Origin: an uncultured Pirellulaceae bacterium
Lineage (GTDB): Bacteria; Planctomycetota; Planctomycetia; Pirellulales; Pirellulaceae
Direction of reading: 5' to 3'
NCBI GenBank assembly: GCA_937941455.1
Contig: CALDHM010000027.1
Coordinates: 1 to 64,000, forward strand
DNA: 64,000 nucleotides
Made by a program: the position numbers and the translations under genes. A model generated the notes under the pieces. The model saw only the letters and a program-made list of their open reading frames with translations, made no database searches and was not told the origin of the DNA. Below are positions 26,307 through 35,864 of the stretch, one piece after another; positions within the stretch are counted from its first letter, which is position 1; each line of letters starts with the position of its first letter.

Positions 26307-26935
26307 AAGTTCTGATCACTTCGGGCCCGACGCGGCAGTACCTCGACCCCGTCCGATTCATTAGCAATGCCTCCAGCGGTGTGATGGGTCGGGAACTCGC
26401 TCAAGCTGCACTCGACGCTGGACACGAAGTGATTGTCGTGTCGGGGCCCGTGCGGGTCAGCTATCCGACGGCGGCCAAAGTGATCACTGTCGAAACGACC
26501 GAGCAGATGTTGGCGGCCTGTTTACAAGAATTCGTTCATTGCGACGGGTTGATCGGCGCGGCGGCTCCGTGCGATTATCGCCCGATCGAAATCGCCAACC
26601 ACAAGATTCGAAAAACGGGAGAACCGTTGTCCTTAGTACTCGTCGAAACGGCGGACATCGTGGCCACGCTCGGGCAGCAAAAGCGGAAGGACCAGTGGAC
26701 GGTCGGGTTTGCGCTGGAAACCGAAGACGCTCATTTTCGAGCGATCACCAAATTGCAGAAAAAAATGTGTGACCTCGTCGTTGTCAATTCTCCTGCGGCA
26801 ATCGACGCAGAAGACAACGCGGTGGATGTTGTCAACCCAACGAGCAAAATCGTTTTGCAGGTGGCGGGGACCAAGGCCATGGTAGCCCGGGCCTTGATCC
26901 ATTACATCGATCATCATTTGGTTAAGCCGCGATGA
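26303..26935 (+). CDS. coaB: Phosphopantothenate--cysteine ligase (CoaB, separate polypeptide)
   Basis: 210 residues from the ATG at 26303, which overlaps the coaC stop; family sequence MKVLITSGPTRQYLDPVRF starts exactly there. Conserved features are FISNASSGVMG, AAAPCDYRPIEIANHKIRK with the Lys that contacts cytidylate, and LVVVNSPAAIDAEDNAV. It joins 4'-phosphopantothenate and cysteine in coenzyme A synthesis. Its stop overlaps the following MFS transporter start in another ATGA. Confidence 0.92.
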   Translation: MKVLITSGPTRQYLDPVRFISNASSGVMGRELAQAALDAGHEVIVVSGPVRVSYPTAAKVITVETTEQMLAACLQEFVHCDGLIGAAAPCDYRPIEIANHKIRKTGEPLSLVLVETADIVATLGQQKRKDQWTVGFALETEDAHFRAITKLQKKMCDLVVVNSPAAIDAEDNAVDVVNPTSKIVLQVAGTKAMVARALIHYIDHHLVKPR

Positions 26936-28209
26936 GCAAATCCCCAGCTGACCTTGATGCAGTTGCCGAGGCGGAACCAGCGGCCAATCGCGGGGCTTTG
27001 CTGGTCATTTTTCTGACGGTATTCATTGATCTGGTGGGCTTCGGGATCGTCCTTCCGCTGTTGCCGCTGTACGCCGAAGAATTCACGGCGGACGAATCGG
27101 GAATCAAGATCGGTTTGCTGATGGCCAGCTATTCGATCATGCAGTTCGTCTTCGCACCGATTTGGGGACGAATTTCGGACCAAGTCGGACGGCGACCGAT
27201 TTTGATGCTCGGCTTGGCCGGCTCGGTCGTGTTCTATTCGATGTTTGGCCTGGCGGCACTCTACAAAAGCTATTTCGGATTGCTGGCTGCCCGCATCGGG
27301 GCTGGAATTGCCGGGGCGACGATTCCGACCGCTCAGGCCTACATTGCGGATACGACGACCCGCGCCGAACGAACGCGCGGGATGGCGTTAATTGGCATCG
27401 CGTTCGGCTTGGGATTCGCGCTTGGACCCGCTTTCGCGCTGGTCGCCTTGTGGGTGAGTGGTGGGGGGGAATTGGGGGCAGGCCCCGCTTTTTTGGCCGC
27501 CTTGTTTTCAGCCGTTGCCTTGCTGCTGGCGATTTTCAAGTTGCCCGAGCCGCGCGGGCGATCGGCACGGGACCATGCGCCGTGGTGGGACGCGCGGGCG
27601 TGGCGGCAAGCGTTGTCGTCGGTCAGCGCGGGAATTTTGATTGTCGGGTTTTTCTTCCACACGTTGGCGTTCGCCCTGTACGAAACCAGCCTCAGCATTT
27701 TCCTGCGCGGATCTGAGGATTTTGCCTATTCGCCGTTTCAATTTTCGTTCCCGCAGATCGTGGGGACCTTTGCAGGCTTGGGATTGCTGGCAGCTGCCTA
27801 TCAGGGGATCGTCGTTCGTCGGCTGGCGAAGAGCGTCGCCAGTCGGCAACTCGCCTTGTGGGGCACCTCGCTCGAAGGGCTTGGATTTTTATTGGTTGCG
27901 GTGGCTGCCGGTTTGGGCTCGTTCGGGATGCTGATGTTTTCCTTCGCCTTCGTGATCGCAGGCTTCGGTTTTCTGCAGCCTTCACTGTTCGGTTTGATCT
28001 CGCAAAACGTGGCGGCCGATCATCAGGGAGCATCCCTCGGGGTAGCGCAGAGCGCCAGCGCGCTGGCGCGAATCCTCGGCGCTCTGGTTTCGGTTTCCTT
28101 GATGAAACAAGCAGGTGTCGCGGTGCCGTACGTGGTTTCGGGCACGCTTGCAATTGGCAGTCTGCTGACGATTTATCTCGCGACTCGACGTGCCGGCGGC
28201 ATAAATTGA
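26932..28209 (+). CDS. MFS transporter (TetA-like drug:H+ antiporter family)
   Basis: 425 residues with about 12 hydrophobic segments. MFS motif A (WGRISDQVGRRPILM, between segments 2 and 3) and motif C-like GAGIAGATIPTAQAYIAD are clear; an extended central loop (about 205-225) is Arg/Pro rich. Similar proteins export tetracyclines and other drugs by proton antiport, but substrate is not predictable. It overlaps coaB by 4 bases at the end of the operon, an odd partner that suggests coupled translation rather than function. A short hydrophilic N-terminal tail precedes the first membrane segment. Confidence 0.85.
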   Translation: MSKSPADLDAVAEAEPAANRGALLVIFLTVFIDLVGFGIVLPLLPLYAEEFTADESGIKIGLLMASYSIMQFVFAPIWGRISDQVGRRPILMLGLAGSVVFYSMFGLAALYKSYFGLLAARIGAGIAGATIPTAQAYIADTTTRAERTRGMALIGIAFGLGFALGPAFALVALWVSGGGELGAGPAFLAALFSAVALLLAIFKLPEPRGRSARDHAPWWDARAWRQALSSVSAGILIVGFFFHTLAFALYETSLSIFLRGSEDFAYSPFQFSFPQIVGTFAGLGLLAAAYQGIVVRRLAKSVASRQLALWGTSLEGLGFLLVAVAAGLGSFGMLMFSFAFVIAGFGFLQPSLFGLISQNVAADHQGASLGVAQSASALARILGALVSVSLMKQAGVAVPYVVSGTLAIGSLLTIYLATRRAGGIN

Positions 28210-28281
28210 CCGATGGGGTTGCAGAACGAAAGCGGCGGAAAAAAACGGTCGCGCGATGGCTGCGAGAAAATTTGAGGTGCC

Positions 28282-29619
28282 CTAGCGGTTGCGAACTTCG
28301 TCCAAGGTGATGACGCCATCGTTATTTTTGTCCCACTTCCGGAATTCTTCGAGAATTTCCTTGGTCCACTCGTCGGCGAATTCCCACATTTGGACTTGCC
28401 CGTCTCGATTCTTGTCATAACGGTCAATCGAAAACGGTCCGCCACTATCGCTGCGACCGCCACTGGAGGAGCCGCGGCCGCTCGACGAAGTTCGACTGCC
28501 GCGGTCATTGCGGCTGGAATTCGAGTCGCCGCCAGATGAGGCGCTTGAACCTGAGGAACTGCCGCTTGTCCCCGTGCCGCCAACGCGTTCCATTTGGGTG
28601 TAGGCATCGATCAATTCTCCTAAAGTGACGAGGCCGTCTTTGTCGGCGTCGGCATTTGGCGGTTTTCGGCGAAGTTTGGCGAATTCATCTTTATCGAGCA
28701 CGCCATCGTTGTTCTCGTCATATTTTTGCAAGATCTCACTCGCATAAGTTCGGTAGTCGGTCCCGCCGCTACTCGCTGAGGAACTTGACGTGCTTGTGGT
28801 GCTCGTCGCATTGCCACCTGCAGCATTGGGATCGCCACCGCGTCGTTCCTCACCGCGGTTGTCACCACCCCGCGAGTCGTTGGATCGACCATCGTCGCGG
28901 CCGAAACGATCGCCGCGGCCAGGGCCACCGCGGTTGCCGCTGCCTTCGCTGGTTCCCTCGTTGGTTGCCGATTCGCGCTGGAGGTAGCGGTGGGCGATTT
29001 CCTCGCGAGTGAGTGTGCCATCGCGATTGAGATCGGATTCGGCAGCGGAAGGAGCTCGCCACCGCATGGCTTTCATTTCCTCGGTATCGATCACGCCGTC
29101 CTTGTTAGAATCGTAGCGCCGCAAGGTGTTTTCGACCTCGGCCTTGACCGATTCCGGGTAGGAGTCGTAAGGCTTCAGGCCGGGAGCGGCCGTCGCGAGG
29201 ACATTGAATTTGGGGAGAGAAGACGCTTGGGCGACCGGAGCATCGAAACCGGGCAATTTGCGAACGGCGGCCAAATCAGAGGAGGCTTGCTCGCGCGTCG
29301 TTTGCGCCGGTTTGGCTGCCGCACTGTTGCCTTGCCCGTTCCGTTCTTCGTAGGCCTTGATCACGTCGGCGACGGCCACGGAGTCACCGAGATTCTCCAT
29401 GCCCATTCGCCGCAAGAAATCGCGGGAACGGTCGTTGAGTTCTTCGTTGTCCAGGATACCGTTTTTGTTGACATCGATGCGGGCCATCAGGGCTCCGATG
29501 TCGAAGGATCGCCGATCACCTTCGCCGCGGCGCCCGCGCGGAGGGCCCTCCTGACCCACCGCGTGAAGCGATTGGAACATCCCCAGCAGCAGGGTTAGGA
29601 AAACGTACTTTGCGTTCAT
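28282..29619 (-). CDS. Secreted protein with about seven EF-hand loops
   Basis: 445 residues from the ATG at 29619, with signal peptide KYVFLTLLLGMFQSLHAVG; a start nine codons upstream is less likely. EF-hand-type calcium loops appear as DVNKNGILDNEE, DSNKDGVIDTEE, DLNRDGTLTREE, DENNDGVLDKDE, DADKDGLVTLGE, DKNRDGQVQMWE and DKNNDGVITLDE. Between them are low-complexity stretches rich in Ser, Gly, Arg and Asp (about 245-300 and 355-400). Such multi-EF-hand exported proteins are frequent in planctomycetes and are thought to bind calcium outside the cell membrane; their role is unknown. It converges on the MFS gene. Confidence 0.85.
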   Translation of the reverse strand: MNAKYVFLTLLLGMFQSLHAVGQEGPPRGRRGEGDRRSFDIGALMARIDVNKNGILDNEELNDRSRDFLRRMGMENLGDSVAVADVIKAYEERNGQGNSAAAKPAQTTREQASSDLAAVRKLPGFDAPVAQASSLPKFNVLATAAPGLKPYDSYPESVKAEVENTLRRYDSNKDGVIDTEEMKAMRWRAPSAAESDLNRDGTLTREEIAHRYLQRESATNEGTSEGSGNRGGPGRGDRFGRDDGRSNDSRGGDNRGEERRGGDPNAAGGNATSTTSTSSSSASSGGTDYRTYASEILQKYDENNDGVLDKDEFAKLRRKPPNADADKDGLVTLGELIDAYTQMERVGGTGTSGSSSGSSASSGGDSNSSRNDRGSRTSSSGRGSSSGGRSDSGGPFSIDRYDKNRDGQVQMWEFADEWTKEILEEFRKWDKNNDGVITLDEVRNR

Positions 29620-29800
29620 GGAGGCGACCTGAATCGAGAGCGACACGACGACGTGCGACTATTTTATTTTAAACCCCAGAGGGTTCGTAAGGTTTTCCCG
29701 GAAAACCCGATCAAATGGCCCCTGCAGTAGCTTTTTCGACCCTCGCGAGACCAAAACCTCACGATCGAACGGGCGGCGACTGCGGAAACGGCCGAAATTG

Positions 29801-29829
29801 TTGACGATCGTTCTTGCCTGATCGATAAT
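29801..29829 (+). promoter_or_regulatory. Sigma-70-like promoter for the TPR gene
   Basis: TTGACG at 29801-29806 and GATAAT at 29824-29829 are 17 bases apart. Expected transcription start is near 29836, giving a leader of about 38 bases to the ATG at 29874. Confidence 0.6.
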
Positions 29830-29873
29830 TAGGTTTGTAAGACCTTAAGGCGCTTCCACATTGCGGTTCCCCG

Positions 29874-32807
29874 ATGGCACACGTATGCCCCGATTGCAAG
29901 CATGAGCTCGCTGAATTCGCCGTCTCGTGCGATTACTGTGGATGGAGCCTGACCGATTCGATTCGCCAGAACGCCGCGTTGGCCGACAAGGACCAACTCA
30001 AAACGGAATACGACCTGCACTACGAGGCCGCTAACGCAGCCATCAATCGTGGCGATCATGTTTCGGCGTTGCGGAGTATCGCGCGAGCCCTGGCCGATGC
30101 CACTCCGCAGCAGTATTGCGAGGCGCTGGCACTGCGCGGCTATGTCGCCCTGAAGCGGGGAGACTTCGCTGCGGCGGAAGCCGATTGCACCGAGGCGATC
30201 CAGTCGGGCTGGAACGACGCGCGGACGTACGCCTGGCGCGCTGCCGCGCGGAGCGGCCTGAAGTATTTTTACCTGGCGTTCGATGATTTGGCTCAAGCGA
30301 TTTTGCATTCCTCCGGTGAATCGGCCGAGTTCGAACCGCTGCTGCCGAGTTTCTTGGAGCAGGCTCGGCTGTTTTACCAAAATCGCTTGACCGACAATCC
30401 GCGCGATCCGCAATGGTATTGGCAACGCGGCTGGGTCTATTGGCGCTCGCTGATCTTGGACAAGGCGGAACGCGATTTCAAAGCGGCCCTCAACCTCGAT
30501 CCCGAATGCGGTTGGGCTTGGGTCGGTCTGGCCAACGTCAAATTGGAGTCAGGGGACGGGAATACGGCGGTCAAGGTAGCTTCGAAGGTGACGAACCATT
30601 CGGACCGAGAGATTGCCTGGGCTGCCTTGGCGTGCCGCGCGAGGGCGTGGGCCCTGATCGATGGCCCAGAGGCTTGTCAGGACGACCTGGAGCGACTTGC
30701 CGATTTGGCGGCAGATAACGCAGAATCGCGATTGCGACTGGCACACCTGAAATATGAACTCGGTCTCTGGGCTGCAACGGTCAGCGAGTGCGACAACCTG
30801 GTGCGGATCCACGGTGAAAATATCCAGTCGCGGTTGCTGCGTGGTTCGGCGCTGGCTCGGCTGGGAAATTCGGCAGCGGCCATCAGGGATCTGTCCCGGT
30901 ACATTAACGCCTTTCCCGAACATTGTTTGGCACTCACGGAGCGTGGCAATGCCTTCGTCGGCTTGAACGAGCCGGATCGAGCGCTGAAAGATTTTTCGGC
31001 GGCTTTGAAGGGACAATCCAACTATGTCCCGGCCTACCTTGGGCGAGCTCGTGCCTATCTGCTGAGGAAGCAGACCGATTTGGCAACCGTGGCGGTCGAG
31101 AAGGCCCTGGCGATCGATGATCACAACCAAGAGGCTTTCGAGATTCGCGGGCAAATCCGCTATCAACAGAACGATTATCAGTCTGCGATCGATGACTTCA
31201 GCCGTGCCATTGAGCATGCCAAACTGCCGGAGCAGAAGGCGAGCGGATTTTACCTAAGGGGCACGACGTATTACGAAATCGGCCAATTCGATCTGGCACG
31301 CAGCGACTTCGAGACGGCCGCTCAGATTCGCCCGCAACATGCGGGGAGTTGGATCTGGCTGGCGGCGGTGGATTCGCGTCGTGAGCAGTGGTCCTCGGCG
31401 ATTCACGCGTTGCAGCGAGCCATCAACTGTCGGCCGAGTTCCGCGAAACAGTATTTAGCGTTGGGACGCCCGGTCGCCAAAAGCGCGGTGGAGAATCTGA
31501 CGCGCCAAATCCAGCGGGGAGTGGATGACATCAACGTAGTTCGGGATCGCGGGCTGGCTTATCAATTCCTCGGCCAAACCGAGGAAGCGATCGCCGATTT
31601 CAGTGCCGTCCTGGAAAAAGTCGAGGATGATCTGGAAACTCGCGTCCGCCGCGGCCAGCTTTGGCAAAAGGTTGGCCGTCACGCCGAGGCGGTCAAAGAT
31701 TTCACCTACGTTGTTCGCCGCGATAAGGTCCATCATACCGTCCGGTACTACCGCGCTCTGTCACTGTTCGCACTGGGCGAGCGGAAACGAGCGATGTCGG
31801 ATGTGTTGAAAGCCCTTCAGCTGGCACCGCGCGAAGCCCGCTATCATCTGCTGCGTGGCGAAATGGTGCAGCGCGAGGGACGGATCAAACGGGCGATCCG
31901 CTGCTACGATCGGGCGATCGCTTTTGATCCGAACGATCCGGCTCCGCGGCGACTCAAGGGGCTGGCTCTGATGGAACTTCAGGCGGCCGAACCGGCGTTG
32001 GCTGAACTCAATCGGGCGGTCGAAATGGCGCCTGATTCGGCCGAGGGCTATGCGGCTCGCGGGCAATTCTTTTTGAGAGCCCAGCAATTCGACTTGGCCC
32101 GCCGCGATTTTGATCGTGGCATCGCTTGCAACCCGCAGCACTTGCGCTCGTATCTCGGCAAAAGCGCGGTGTTGCTGCGACAGGGACTGTGTCACGAGAC
32201 GGTCTTGTGGCTGACCAAATCGTTGCACCGATTTTCGGATCCCCGCGCGATGGCGGAAGTGTTGATGAAACGGGGCCGCGCTTTTTATCACATGGGGTTG
32301 TCCGCATTTGCCGTCAACGATTTCGCGGCGGCGCTGGCGCTGTTCAAAAAACTCGACGCGAATCTGGCCGACCGCGCGCGGTATGAACGGGCTTTGGCCT
32401 ACGCGCAGGCGGGGCAAGCCGAATCGGCTCGCCACGACCTGGTCAAACTCCATCGCCGCAATCCGCGAGCCTTCCCGGCTATTCCCGAGATCGTGCAATG
32501 GCTCGAGCGCCCCAGCGGCCCCCCCCCTGAAGAAGTGTATCGGCCGGAGAAGATAGCCAAAATTTCCAAGCCGAAGGTGATGCGATCGCCCGTCAAGCGG
32601 CACGAGGACAACGGAACGTGGGAGGCCAAACCTCCGTTCGATACTTGGATCGTTCGTATCGATGATGCCGAGTACGGGCCGGTTTCTAAGCGAACCTTGG
32701 ATCGGTGGCTGGAGCAGGGACGACTGACTGCGGGAATGAAAGTCATGCGTGGGGATTGGCCGCGCTGGAAACATATCGAGAAGGTGTACCGCGAGTTGAT
32801 GGAATGA
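29874..32807 (+). CDS. Large TPR protein with N-terminal zinc ribbon and C-terminal GYF_2-like domain
   Basis: 977 residues, cytoplasmic. The N-terminus has a double CxxC zinc ribbon (C5, C8, C19, C22: CPDCKHELAE...SCDYCGWSL). Most of the length (about 45-870) consists of tetratricopeptide repeats, recognisable by repeated A-x-x-D-x-x-x-A and G-x-x-A-L-x-x-Y-like spacing (for example DFTYVVRRD, RAIRCYDRAIAFDPNDPAPRRLKG). The last 60 residues (IVRIDDAEYGPVSKRTLDRWLEQG...MRGDWPRWKHI) match the GYF_2/DUF4339 pattern, a small domain thought to bind proline-rich or membrane partners. It probably scaffolds a protein complex; partners are unknown. A good promoter lies just upstream. Confidence 0.82.
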   Translation: MAHVCPDCKHELAEFAVSCDYCGWSLTDSIRQNAALADKDQLKTEYDLHYEAANAAINRGDHVSALRSIARALADATPQQYCEALALRGYVALKRGDFAAAEADCTEAIQSGWNDARTYAWRAAARSGLKYFYLAFDDLAQAILHSSGESAEFEPLLPSFLEQARLFYQNRLTDNPRDPQWYWQRGWVYWRSLILDKAERDFKAALNLDPECGWAWVGLANVKLESGDGNTAVKVASKVTNHSDREIAWAALACRARAWALIDGPEACQDDLERLADLAADNAESRLRLAHLKYELGLWAATVSECDNLVRIHGENIQSRLLRGSALARLGNSAAAIRDLSRYINAFPEHCLALTERGNAFVGLNEPDRALKDFSAALKGQSNYVPAYLGRARAYLLRKQTDLATVAVEKALAIDDHNQEAFEIRGQIRYQQNDYQSAIDDFSRAIEHAKLPEQKASGFYLRGTTYYEIGQFDLARSDFETAAQIRPQHAGSWIWLAAVDSRREQWSSAIHALQRAINCRPSSAKQYLALGRPVAKSAVENLTRQIQRGVDDINVVRDRGLAYQFLGQTEEAIADFSAVLEKVEDDLETRVRRGQLWQKVGRHAEAVKDFTYVVRRDKVHHTVRYYRALSLFALGERKRAMSDVLKALQLAPREARYHLLRGEMVQREGRIKRAIRCYDRAIAFDPNDPAPRRLKGLALMELQAAEPALAELNRAVEMAPDSAEGYAARGQFFLRAQQFDLARRDFDRGIACNPQHLRSYLGKSAVLLRQGLCHETVLWLTKSLHRFSDPRAMAEVLMKRGRAFYHMGLSAFAVNDFAAALALFKKLDANLADRARYERALAYAQAGQAESARHDLVKLHRRNPRAFPAIPEIVQWLERPSGPPPEEVYRPEKIAKISKPKVMRSPVKRHEDNGTWEAKPPFDTWIVRIDDAEYGPVSKRTLDRWLEQGRLTAGMKVMRGDWPRWKHIEKVYRELME

Positions 32808-32987
32808 CGAACGTTGCGGCTCGTCGCATGGCGAATTGCCGACACCTAGCTGTGGAATTTGGGATCTTGTCGGCCGAGCCGTGAGGTTTCGCGGCCTGCC
32901 TGATCCCCGGCCGCGACCACTGGACTTTCGCATCCAAATGGATTCGAATGCTGCTTTTGTACGAGCTTCTTCCGGGAAACACGGATC

Positions 32988-33878
32988 GTGTGGGAAATAC
33001 TGGTCGTCTATTCCATTCTGATCGTGGTGGCCTCGGTCATCGGCGGCGCGTTGCCCATCATGATCACGTTTACGCATCGCCGCATCCAATTGACGCTGAG
33101 TTTTGTTTCCGGCGTCATGCTCGGGGTGGCATTTCTGCACCTACTGCCCCACTCACTACAACTGGCAGCGAATAACCTGGACGTCTCGATGTTCGCTTGC
33201 TTGTGCGGCCTGCTCTTCATGTTTCTGATGATCCGCAGCTTTGATTTTCACCATCACGAAGTCTACCCGCACCATGGACATCACCACGGCGACGCTTGCC
33301 AACATGCGCATGAGCCGACGGTCTCCAGCCAGACGTTGCCGATGCTCAATGGAGCAGTCGCAGCCAAGGAACTGTCGGCTCCTGAAATGGCCCGCAGTTT
33401 CAGTTGGTTGGGCTTGGCCTTCGGCCTAGTAGTCCACACGTTGATCGACGGCCTCGCGCTGGCCGCTGCCTTCAGCGCCGAACGGATGCATTCGGTCCTG
33501 CCGGCCCTCGGCACGTTTCTGGCGATCGTCTTGCATAAACCGCTGGACGCTATGACCATCACCTCGCTTATGCGAGCTCGCAAGGCGTCGAATCGTCAGC
33601 AAGTCTTGATCAACCTGATTTTTGCCTTGGCTTGTCCGCTCGGGGCGATCTTATTCGCCTGGTCCCTAGCCAATCCAGTTTGGGTAAGCCCGGAATTCCT
33701 GGCGGTGATTTTGGCGTTTTCGGCGGGTGTTTTTCTGTGCATTTCATTGGGCGACCTGCTCCCCGAGGTCCACTTCCATTCGCACGATCGATTTTGGTTG
33801 TCTCTGATGTTGTTGCTGGGGATCGTGATCGCCTGGGGCATTGATCGTCTGTTGGGCCACTCGCATACCTTGGGATAA
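32988..33878 (+). CDS. ZIP family divalent metal transporter
   Basis: 296 residues with about eight membrane segments; GTG start at 32988. A histidine-rich cytoplasmic loop (HHHEVYPHHGHHHGDACQHAHE, shortened here) lies near 85-105. Segment 4 contains HTLIDGLALAAAF and segment 5 LHKPLDAMT, the paired His/Asp metal-binding motifs of ZIP proteins. They move zinc, iron or manganese into the cytoplasm. It follows the TPR gene by 180 bases and is probably transcribed alone. The final region, HFHSHDRFWLS and LGHSHTLG, has further His residues. Confidence 0.88.
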   Translation: MWEILVVYSILIVVASVIGGALPIMITFTHRRIQLTLSFVSGVMLGVAFLHLLPHSLQLAANNLDVSMFACLCGLLFMFLMIRSFDFHHHEVYPHHGHHHGDACQHAHEPTVSSQTLPMLNGAVAAKELSAPEMARSFSWLGLAFGLVVHTLIDGLALAAAFSAERMHSVLPALGTFLAIVLHKPLDAMTITSLMRARKASNRQQVLINLIFALACPLGAILFAWSLANPVWVSPEFLAVILAFSAGVFLCISLGDLLPEVHFHSHDRFWLSLMLLLGIVIAWGIDRLLGHSHTLG

Positions 33879-33883
33879 GGCCC

Positions 33884-34441
33884 TCAGTTTCTCGGTTCGC
33901 TCCCCCCCGCAGGTTGCTCGACGAGTTTTTTGAGCCGCTGGAGACTGGATTGATAATCGGCCCGTAAGATTTCGGGGAAATACCGCCCGAACCAACCATA
34001 AAATGGTCCGTTCGGAAGACGCCCGGCGCTGGACCACGTCACGAGCGTCCCGGCGGGAGTTGGCTTCAGCTCGATGGTGCTGGTCATCCTCGGGAATTTA
34101 GCAAAATCGACTTGATACGTCACCCGCTGCTTGGGTACGGATTCTGTGATCCAGAGCTTCCCGCTGCCGCGCGTCTCCGCCCAAGTTTGACTGGCGTCGA
34201 CCCCTTCCTCGATCGGTCCCAAGGTGAGTTCGAGTTGCGGGTTGATCTCAGGGCTGTACGAACTCCAGGCTTGCCAAGCTCGCAAGTTATTCACGTGCGG
34301 AAAAATGACTTCCGGCGGCACCGCGAATTCAACCTCGGTGGTCAACTGATAATCGCGCGGCAACAGAGTCCCAATCAACAGGATCACTGCACAAACCGAT
34401 GCGATCACTGCTAACAATCGCAGAAAAAATCGCATATGCAT
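33884..34441 (-). CDS. SRPBCC family (polyketide cyclase-like) membrane-anchored protein
   Basis: 185 residues. One N-terminal membrane segment (FFLRLLAVIASVCAVILLIG, about 5-24) is followed by a helix-grip SRPBCC domain: VEFAVPPEVIFPHVNNLRAWQAWS, then TSTIELKPTPAGTLVTWSSAGRLP and a C-terminal helix LQRLKKLVEQPA. Such domains bind hydrophobic ligands in a cavity; this one is close to the group with SRPBCC behind a single TM helix. It ends 5 bases from the convergent ZIP gene. Substrate unknown. MRFFLRLL at 34435 is an alternative start. Confidence 0.75.
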   Translation of the reverse strand: MHMRFFLRLLAVIASVCAVILLIGTLLPRDYQLTTEVEFAVPPEVIFPHVNNLRAWQAWSSYSPEINPQLELTLGPIEEGVDASQTWAETRGSGKLWITESVPKQRVTYQVDFAKFPRMTSTIELKPTPAGTLVTWSSAGRLPNGPFYGWFGRYFPEILRADYQSSLQRLKKLVEQPAGGSEPRN

Positions 34442-34496
34442 CAGTGTTGAATTCCTTCGTGGCTGGGCGGCGACCGATCAAGGCCCAAGGTGCTCG

Positions 34497-35864
34497 TTAA
34501 TCGTCTTTGCTCAAACGCCGAATTTCAATGTTTCGGAACTTGACAGGGTCCGAGTGGCCGGCGAATCCAAAATGACCTCGCGTGCGATCCTTACCCGGAT
34601 GCGGACGACCGTCGAGGTACTCGGCAACCTTGGCCAGGTCGCCATCCAAGATGATTGTGCCATTGAGTTCGACCTTGACCCGCGAGCCGACGACCGTGAC
34701 CTCTTGATAATTCCACTCGCCAGCCGGCCGCAAATAACCGCGGTGCGCCGCGAGCATTCCGTAAGCCGAACCGTGATATTGCCGCGGGTCGAGGCGGGCA
34801 TACTTTGGATGCTCGTTGTCAAGGACTTGCAGTTCGCACATGCCGACATAAGCCGTGTCCCCTTCACCGGGATAGCGAATCGCCAAGCCGTTGTTGCCGC
34901 CGGGAGGCAGGTTGAATTCGAGCCGCAACTGAAAGTCATCGAATTCTTCCGCAGTGTAGATGGTCCCTCCCATTTGCGGTCGGCAACTAATCGCACCGTC
35001 CACAATCTCATAATTGTCCAGCGGCCCGCGCCACCCCGTGAAATCGGTCCCGTTGAACAGCGATTGAAATCCATTGCCACTGCGGTCGCGGAGCCAGTTA
35101 TTAGCTTCCTCCGGTCCTATCTCTCGCAAGAAAATATTCCGCCAACAAATTTGTCCGCCATGGGTTTGCAGTTGGATCGGTCCCGCAGGAACCAGTGGCA
35201 AGGCCCGATTCCAATAATTTTCCATGACCGCATGATCGACGACCAATTCTCCATTCAGCCAGATGCTTGTCCGCTGGCCGATTTGGACGATATGGAGTCG
35301 ATTCCATTCGCCGAAAGGGCGATCCATGCGCTTCAGGGGCTCTTTGCCAGCGGTCCCCGGACTGTTATTCCACAGCCCCCCTGAGCCTTTGTCAGCTCCC
35401 AAATTCCATTTTCCTCCCGCTTCGGTCCAATCCCAGATTTGAATCTGCGGCGTAGCCTTGAGGTAAATTCCGCTGTCAGCCAGCGGTACCGTGCGATAGT
35501 CGATCCACAGTTCGAAGTCAGTGTAATCCTTGAGCGTCGTCAGGTAGGGGCCCTCCCCATCGTTGACGATCATGGCGATCTTTATTGCTTCGTCGGCAGG
35601 GTCCGGCTCGAACTCGACTCGCCAATACTTTTTCATCGCTACAGCGCCAGCGTCCAGCAAATTTTGACGTGCTGCCGGATCAAGCCGAGCGAGTTCTCGC
35701 GGGTCCTTGGTCTCAAGTGCCGTCCAACCGGTCAAATCTTCGCCATTAAACAGCGCGACAAATCCCGGAGGGGGTACGTTGTTTTCTTGCGACATGATCC
35801 TGCCGACATCACCGTAAATCAACAGAACTGCAACGAACAAAACGTAATACAACGATCTCTGCAT
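34497..35864 (-). CDS. Tandem DUF1080 (3-keto-disaccharide hydrolase-like) secreted protein
   Basis: 455 residues from ATG 35864, chosen because a signal peptide (SLYYVLFVAVLLIYGDVG) follows; the longer frame begins 22 codons earlier without one. Two copies of the DUF1080 concanavalin-like jelly roll are present: first with GFVALFNGEDLTGWTALE (about 33-50) and second with GFQSLFNGTDFTGWRGPLDN (about 262-280). Conserved LQTHGGQICWRNIFLRE ends the first copy and VKFRNIEIRRL the second. DUF1080 proteins were recently linked to hydrolysis of 3-keto-glycosides made by Gfo/Idh enzymes. A role in sugar breakdown outside the cell membrane is therefore a reasonable inference. Confidence 0.87.
   Translation of the reverse strand: MQRSLYYVLFVAVLLIYGDVGRIMSQENNVPPPGFVALFNGEDLTGWTALETKDPRELARLDPAARQNLLDAGAVAMKKYWRVEFEPDPADEAIKIAMIVNDGEGPYLTTLKDYTDFELWIDYRTVPLADSGIYLKATPQIQIWDWTEAGGKWNLGADKGSGGLWNNSPGTAGKEPLKRMDRPFGEWNRLHIVQIGQRTSIWLNGELVVDHAVMENYWNRALPLVPAGPIQLQTHGGQICWRNIFLREIGPEEANNWLRDRSGNGFQSLFNGTDFTGWRGPLDNYEIVDGAISCRPQMGGTIYTAEEFDDFQLRLEFNLPPGGNNGLAIRYPGEGDTAYVGMCELQVLDNEHPKYARLDPRQYHGSAYGMLAAHRGYLRPAGEWNYQEVTVVGSRVKVELNGTIILDGDLAKVAEYLDGRPHPGKDRTRGHFGFAGHSDPVKFRNIEIRRLSKDD

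Noticed and set aside
29829-30425. A 198-codon minus-strand frame opposite the start of the TPR gene
   Set aside because: It mirrors the coding strand of a well-supported TPR gene and has no motif of its own.
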